Shown: piece after piece, positions 17,242-19,521 of the stretch
How the letters are laid out: every line of letters starts with the position of its first letter
How positions within the stretch are numbered: the stretch's first letter is position 1
Assembly (NCBI GenBank): GCA_016188625.1
Contig: JACPHL010000098.1
Location: forward strand, 1 to 19,521
Length of the DNA: 19,521 nt
Reading direction: 5' to 3'
Source of the DNA: Candidatus Rokuibacteriota bacterium
Lineage (GTDB): Bacteria; Methylomirabilota; Methylomirabilia; Rokubacteriales; JACPHL01
The notes under the pieces: generated by a model
The model's input: the letters and a program-made list of their open reading frames with translations, nothing else
The model's database searches: none
Told to the model about the DNA's origin: nothing
Program-made: the position numbers and the translations under genes

Positions 17242-18182
17242 GCCTTCGCGACCTCCGCCTCTTTCTGGGGGGCGCCCTCAACATCGGCGCGGCCCGGGTC
17301 CTCAACGCCGCCCGCCCAGCCCGGCCGGTGACCCCGCTTTCCCTCGAGGGCTATCTCGGCCTCGCCGCCCCCGAGCCGCTCGACACGGTCCGGCTCCTCG
17401 AGGGGCGCTCGAACCGGGATCGTCTGGCCACGCTCCTCCGGCTCCTCGAGGCCCGGGGGATCCCCCATCGCCGCCTCCCCTACCGGAGCCTCGAGGGGTC
17501 CGGGGAGAACCTCGTGCTCGAGGCCGGGACGGACGGGCGGGTCCTGCTCCTGGCCGGCCATCACGACGCGGTGCCGGGGAGCCCGGGGGCCAACGACAAC
17601 GCCGCGGCGGTCGCCATCCTGCTCCGGCTCCTCGAGCGCCTGCTCGACGACCCGCCGCGGCGCTTCCGCGTCCGGGTGGTCATCTTCGGGGATGAGGAGA
17701 AGGGGTTCCTCGGCTCGCGCGCCTACGTCCGGGCCGCGCCCCTGGACGACCTCCTCGGGGTCGTGAGCCTCGAGCTCTGCGGGATCGGCGACGGCCTGGC
17801 CCTCTGGGACGTCGAGCCCGAGGCGGGGAGCCGTCTGGCGCGCGCCTTCGCCGCCACGGCGGAGGCGCTCGGGTACCGGCGGGACGAGGGGTATCACCTG
17901 GTGGGGCGGATCCCCCTCTTCGGGAGCGATCACCGCCCCTTCGCGGCCCGCGGGATCCCGGCCTACGGCCTCACGGTCATCCCGAACGCCGCCCGCGAGG
18001 CGCTCCGGAGTTTCATCTTCCGCCCCCTGCGCCCGGCGCTGCTGCTCCCGGCCCGCCGGCCCCCGCCGTTCAGGACCTACCACACCCCCCTCGACCGCGC
18101 CGACACGCTGGAGCCGGCCGCGCTCGGACGCGTCGGGGCGCTGCTCGAGGCGCTCTGCCGGGAGCTGGACACCGGGGCGTGA
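17238..18182 (+). CDS. M28-family zinc metallopeptidase (aminopeptidase-like)
   Basis: This 314-residue M28 di-zinc exopeptidase-type protein has zinc ligand candidates in LLAGHHDAVPGSPGANDNAAA (H108, D110, D120), FGDEEKGFLGS (E153-E154, general base and ligand), the later LFGSDHRPF aspartate/histidine and TYHTPLDRAD histidine near the C-terminus. This is the usual HxD...D...EE...D...H order. The N-terminal 30 residues are weakly hydrophobic without a convincing signal peptide, so a cytosolic or membrane-attached location is undecided. It shares ATGA overlap with tatD, indicating coupled expression. The exact substrate is not recognisable; aminopeptidase or glutaminyl-cyclase-like activity are both possible in M28. 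Confidence 0.85.
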   Translation: MSLRDLRLFLGGALNIGAARVLNAARPARPVTPLSLEGYLGLAAPEPLDTVRLLEGRSNRDRLATLLRLLEARGIPHRRLPYRSLEGSGENLVLEAGTDGRVLLLAGHHDAVPGSPGANDNAAAVAILLRLLERLLDDPPRRFRVRVVIFGDEEKGFLGSRAYVRAAPLDDLLGVVSLELCGIGDGLALWDVEPEAGSRLARAFAATAEALGYRRDEGYHLVGRIPLFGSDHRPFAARGIPAYGLTVIPNAAREALRSFIFRPLRPALLLPARRPPPFRTYHTPLDRADTLEPAALGRVGALLEALCRELDTGA

Positions 18183-18395
18183 GGGCTGCGTGGGCAAGGG
18201 GTGTGTTAGGGGGGGGAGGCGTCGGTCCCGAGCGGAACGTTAAGCGGAGCGGCGCGGGTCCCCGTCGTGAGCGAGCCGGATGGGGAAGCCGACAGGCGGG
18301 CGGAGGACAAAGAGGAGGGGCCCCGGCCGGCGAGCCACAGACGGGTGCGCCGCGGAGCGTGTGGAGCGAGGGGTCGATGCCTCCCACGGGGCAGT
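18183..18395 (+). other. Intergenic segment between the M28 gene and the DUF2007 gene
   Basis: These roughly 213 bases carry no convincing protein on either strand and no tRNA or known RNA core. The left end (around 18206-18225) has GGGGGGGGAGGCGTCGG, similar to the outer flank of the hairpin repeats. The rest is purine-rich on the plus strand. The two converging genes on either side would both terminate here. Confidence 0.4.
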
Positions 18396-18423
18396 CAGGA
18401 GCGGGGCGGAGCCCCCCTCCGAG
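18396..18423 (-). repeat. Intergenic hairpin repeat, copy E (diverged)
   Basis: The right arm GAGCCCCCCTCCGAG is conserved with copies A and D; the left arm (AGGAGCGGGGC) is degenerate but aligns without gaps over 28 nt with copy C read on the opposite strand. On the minus strand it follows the DUF2007 stop by 4 bp, so it has the same stop-proximal position and orientation as copies B, C and D. Confidence 0.6.
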
Positions 18424-18427
18424 GGTC

Positions 18428-18718
18428 TTAGGGGAAGGCGTGGTCGCCGGTGGAGTAGCGGGAGAGGAGCAGCCGGCTCTCGGGCCCGTCGGCCTCCGCC
18501 ACCAGGATCCGGACCTCGCCGAGGTCCCCCACGGTGAAGGGGTGGACCGAGGGCGCCAGGTGGGTGGTGCGGAGGAGGCAGGTGATCCCGTGGGCGCCGA
18601 GCAGCCCCTGGATCACCAGGGCCTCGGCCTGATCGCGGGCCCGGAAGACCTCGACGAAGGCGGGGCGCTTCTCGGGCTCGGGCCGGCGGCCCGGGAACGG
18701 GATGATCCGGCCGCTCAC
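18428..18718 (-). CDS. DUF2007-family small protein
   Basis: This 96-residue protein starts MSGRIIPFPGRRPEPEKRP, then a compact alpha/beta domain, FVEVFRARDQAEALVIQGLL then GAHGITCLLRTT, ending GEVRILVAEADGPESRLLLSR. The pattern of a strand ending VF, a helix with EA-x-x-I-x-x-L-L, G-I, and a final V-x-V-x-x-x-D/E with a helix is that of DUF2007 (putative signal-transducing domain, function unknown). The GTG start at 18718 is the nearest to the domain; the frame stays open far upstream only because of high GC. It is the only confident minus-strand gene in the window and is transcribed divergently from the membrane-protein gene, with 42 bp between the two starts. Confidence 0.78.
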   Translation of the reverse strand: MSGRIIPFPGRRPEPEKRPAFVEVFRARDQAEALVIQGLLGAHGITCLLRTTHLAPSVHPFTVGDLGEVRILVAEADGPESRLLLSRYSTGDHAFP

Positions 18719-18760
18719 GACGCCATCCCCCCGGCGGGGCGACGGCCTGTTCCGGCGACG

Positions 18761-19183
18761 ATGCCCATGACAGCTCCACTCTACCAGGGGCCTGGAGGGG
18801 GCGCAACCTGGCGGCGGCTCTTCGCGCTCCTGGCGATCTTCGTCGCGGGGACCGCGCTCCACCTGGTCGAGCACCTGGCGCGCGGCCTCACCCCCCTGGT
18901 GGCGTGGACGGCGCTCCCCGCGGTCCCGCTCGGGCTCCTGGCGCTCTGGGGGAGTTGGCGGCGAACCCCCTGGGGCGCCGGCCTCGCCCTCCTCCTCGCC
19001 GTGGCCGCCCTCGTCTTCGGGGCCCTCGAGCACCTGATCCTCCCCGGCCCCGATCACCTCGCCCGCGCTCCGCTCCCCTCCGCGGCCCTGACGGGGTTCC
19101 TGCTGCTCCTCGCGCCGGTCGTAGGCCTGGCTGCCTGGCGCGCGCTCCATGGCCGCCACCGGACTTCTCAGCCCTCGGCCTAG
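18761..19183 (+). CDS. Small membrane protein of unknown function, about four transmembrane segments
   Basis: I do not recognise this family. The 140-residue protein has a short basic-ended N-terminus (APLYQGPGGGATWRR), then four hydrophobic stretches: LFALLAIFVAGTALHL, LVAWTALPAVPLGLLALW, GLALLLAVAALVFGALEHL and ALTGFLLLLAPVVGLAAW. Short charged loops and a polar tail (RALHGRHRTSQPSA) complete it. Two similar H-L-x-E-H-L and L-E-H-L-I-L-P-G motifs, each with a histidine next to a membrane segment, could bind metal or haem, but this is speculation. ATG 18761 and ATG 18767 are both possible starts; neither has an evident Shine-Dalgarno. It is divergent from the DUF2007 gene and may share control with it. 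Confidence 0.6.
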   Translation: MPMTAPLYQGPGGGATWRRLFALLAIFVAGTALHLVEHLARGLTPLVAWTALPAVPLGLLALWGSWRRTPWGAGLALLLAVAALVFGALEHLILPGPDHLARAPLPSAALTGFLLLLAPVVGLAAWRALHGRHRTSQPSA

Positions 19184-19239
19184 TCTCGGGACCGGATCGC
19201 CGCAGAGCTCCACCACCCGCCCCACGCCCCGGCCTTTCC

Positions 19240-19410
19240 GATCCCTCTCAAGAAGCTTGGCAACGCTGCTGACCAGCTTATGCCTCCTTCCGGACAAGTG
19301 AGGTCTGTGCATCACAAATATGGGCTACTCGTCCCAATTCGCCATAAGCCACGTCGATGGGCATCCCCCGAAAAATGTATTTCCCTTCGAGGGAGAGGGG
19401 GCCTAGCGTG
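19240..19410 (+). other. Lower-GC intergenic patch before the DsrE-like gene
   Basis: Base composition drops to roughly half G+C against about 70% or more elsewhere. The minus strand reads KYIFRGMPIDVAYGELGRV and then AHICDAQTSLVRKEA to a stop at 19278, with codons (ATA, AAT, TTT) unlike the neighbours. This could be the tail of a foreign or decayed gene, or simply a regulatory region. I do not recognise the peptide. No confident promoter hexamers were found. Confidence 0.4.
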
Positions 19411-19429
19411 GAGCCAGGAGGTGGGGTCG

Positions 19430-19521
19430 ATGCGATTTTTGTTCGTCCTGACCGCGAGCCCCTATGGGGGCCAGACCGCCGCCACGGCCCTGAAGCTCGC
19501 AAGGGCTGCCCTGGACCTCGG
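19430..19521 (+). CDS. DsrE/TusD-like sulfur-relay protein, 3' partial
   Basis: Only the first 30 codons are in the window: MRFLFVLTASPYGGQTAATA then LKLARAALDL. The short first strand with R-F/A-x-x-V-T, the PYG turn and the following helix with alternating A/L match the start of DsrE/TusD proteins, which carry a persulfide in sulfur relay. The ATG has an ideal AGGAGG (19416-19421) with 8-nt spacing. The rest lies outside, so the cysteine that would distinguish sulfur carriers from other DsrE-fold proteins is not visible. Confidence 0.7.
   Translation, partial: MRFLFVLTASPYGGQTAATALKLARAALDL

Noticed and set aside
18183-18395. Structured RNA gene such as RNase P or tmRNA in the purine-rich gap
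   Set aside because: No universally conserved RNase P or tmRNA motifs were seen on either strand.
18179-18760. N-terminal extension of the membrane protein back to 18179
   Set aside because: The added 194 residues are Gly/Arg-rich, antisense to the DUF2007 gene and run through a hairpin repeat. The hydrophobic protein starts naturally at ATG 18761.

Overview
This is a very GC-rich bacterial chromosome segment of compact, mostly co-directional genes with frequent GTG starts and ATGA/GTGA stop-start overlaps. The gene set (RsmI, ThiD, TatC, a bacterial PC4-like protein, RhlB-type helicase, MOT1 and Tup transporters, DUF465, MoaC, AcuC-like deacetylase, Tmk, HolB, RicT, MetG, TatD, DsrE/TusD-like) fits a deep-branching soil or sediment lineage such as Rokubacteria/Methylomirabilota or a deltaproteobacterial relative. 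That placement is an inference from style and content, not a phylogenetic result. No rRNA, tRNA, CRISPR array, phage or intact insertion sequence was seen.

Layout. 1-2.4 kb: 3' part of rsmI, then a promoter driving thiD-tatC. 2.4-5.5 kb: a PC4-family gene without a canonical start, an RhlB-like DEAD-box helicase, and a broken N-acyl-D-amino-acid deacylase. 5.5-9.8 kb: a five-gene molybdate/tungstate uptake operon (ModE-like regulator, MOT1 transporter, TupA, TupB, TupC) with a sigma70-type promoter and a 24-bp palindrome closely resembling a ModE operator just upstream of the regulator. 9.8-10.2 kb: a second strong promoter whose -10 overlaps the tupC stop, followed about 100 nt later by a clear intrinsic terminator and then a DUF465 gene. 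10.2-11.9 kb: moaC overlapping an AcuC-type deacetylase. 11.9-18.2 kb: tmk, holB, ricT, metG, tatD and an M28 peptidase; the tmk-holB-ricT-metG-tatD order is close to that of Bacillus subtilis. 18.4-19.5 kb: a minus-strand DUF2007 gene, a small membrane protein, a lower-GC patch and the start of a DsrE/TusD-like gene.

Functional links. The 5.5-9.8 kb operon imports the oxyanion and moaC makes the pterin part of molybdenum/tungsten cofactor, so the middle of the window is an oxyanion-uptake and cofactor neighbourhood. The tmk-tatD block is core information processing.

The main unexplained items are: (i) a family of intergenic hairpin repeats, three of them near-identical and about 41-43 nt long, mostly sitting just after stop codons; (ii) a promoter-to-terminator unit that looks like a small RNA or an attenuator; (iii) four damaged or incomplete genes (PC4 without a start, deacylase with a segment replaced, tupA without a stop, metG with an apparent 22-bp deletion). 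For (iii), real lesions and assembly errors cannot be told apart from sequence alone.
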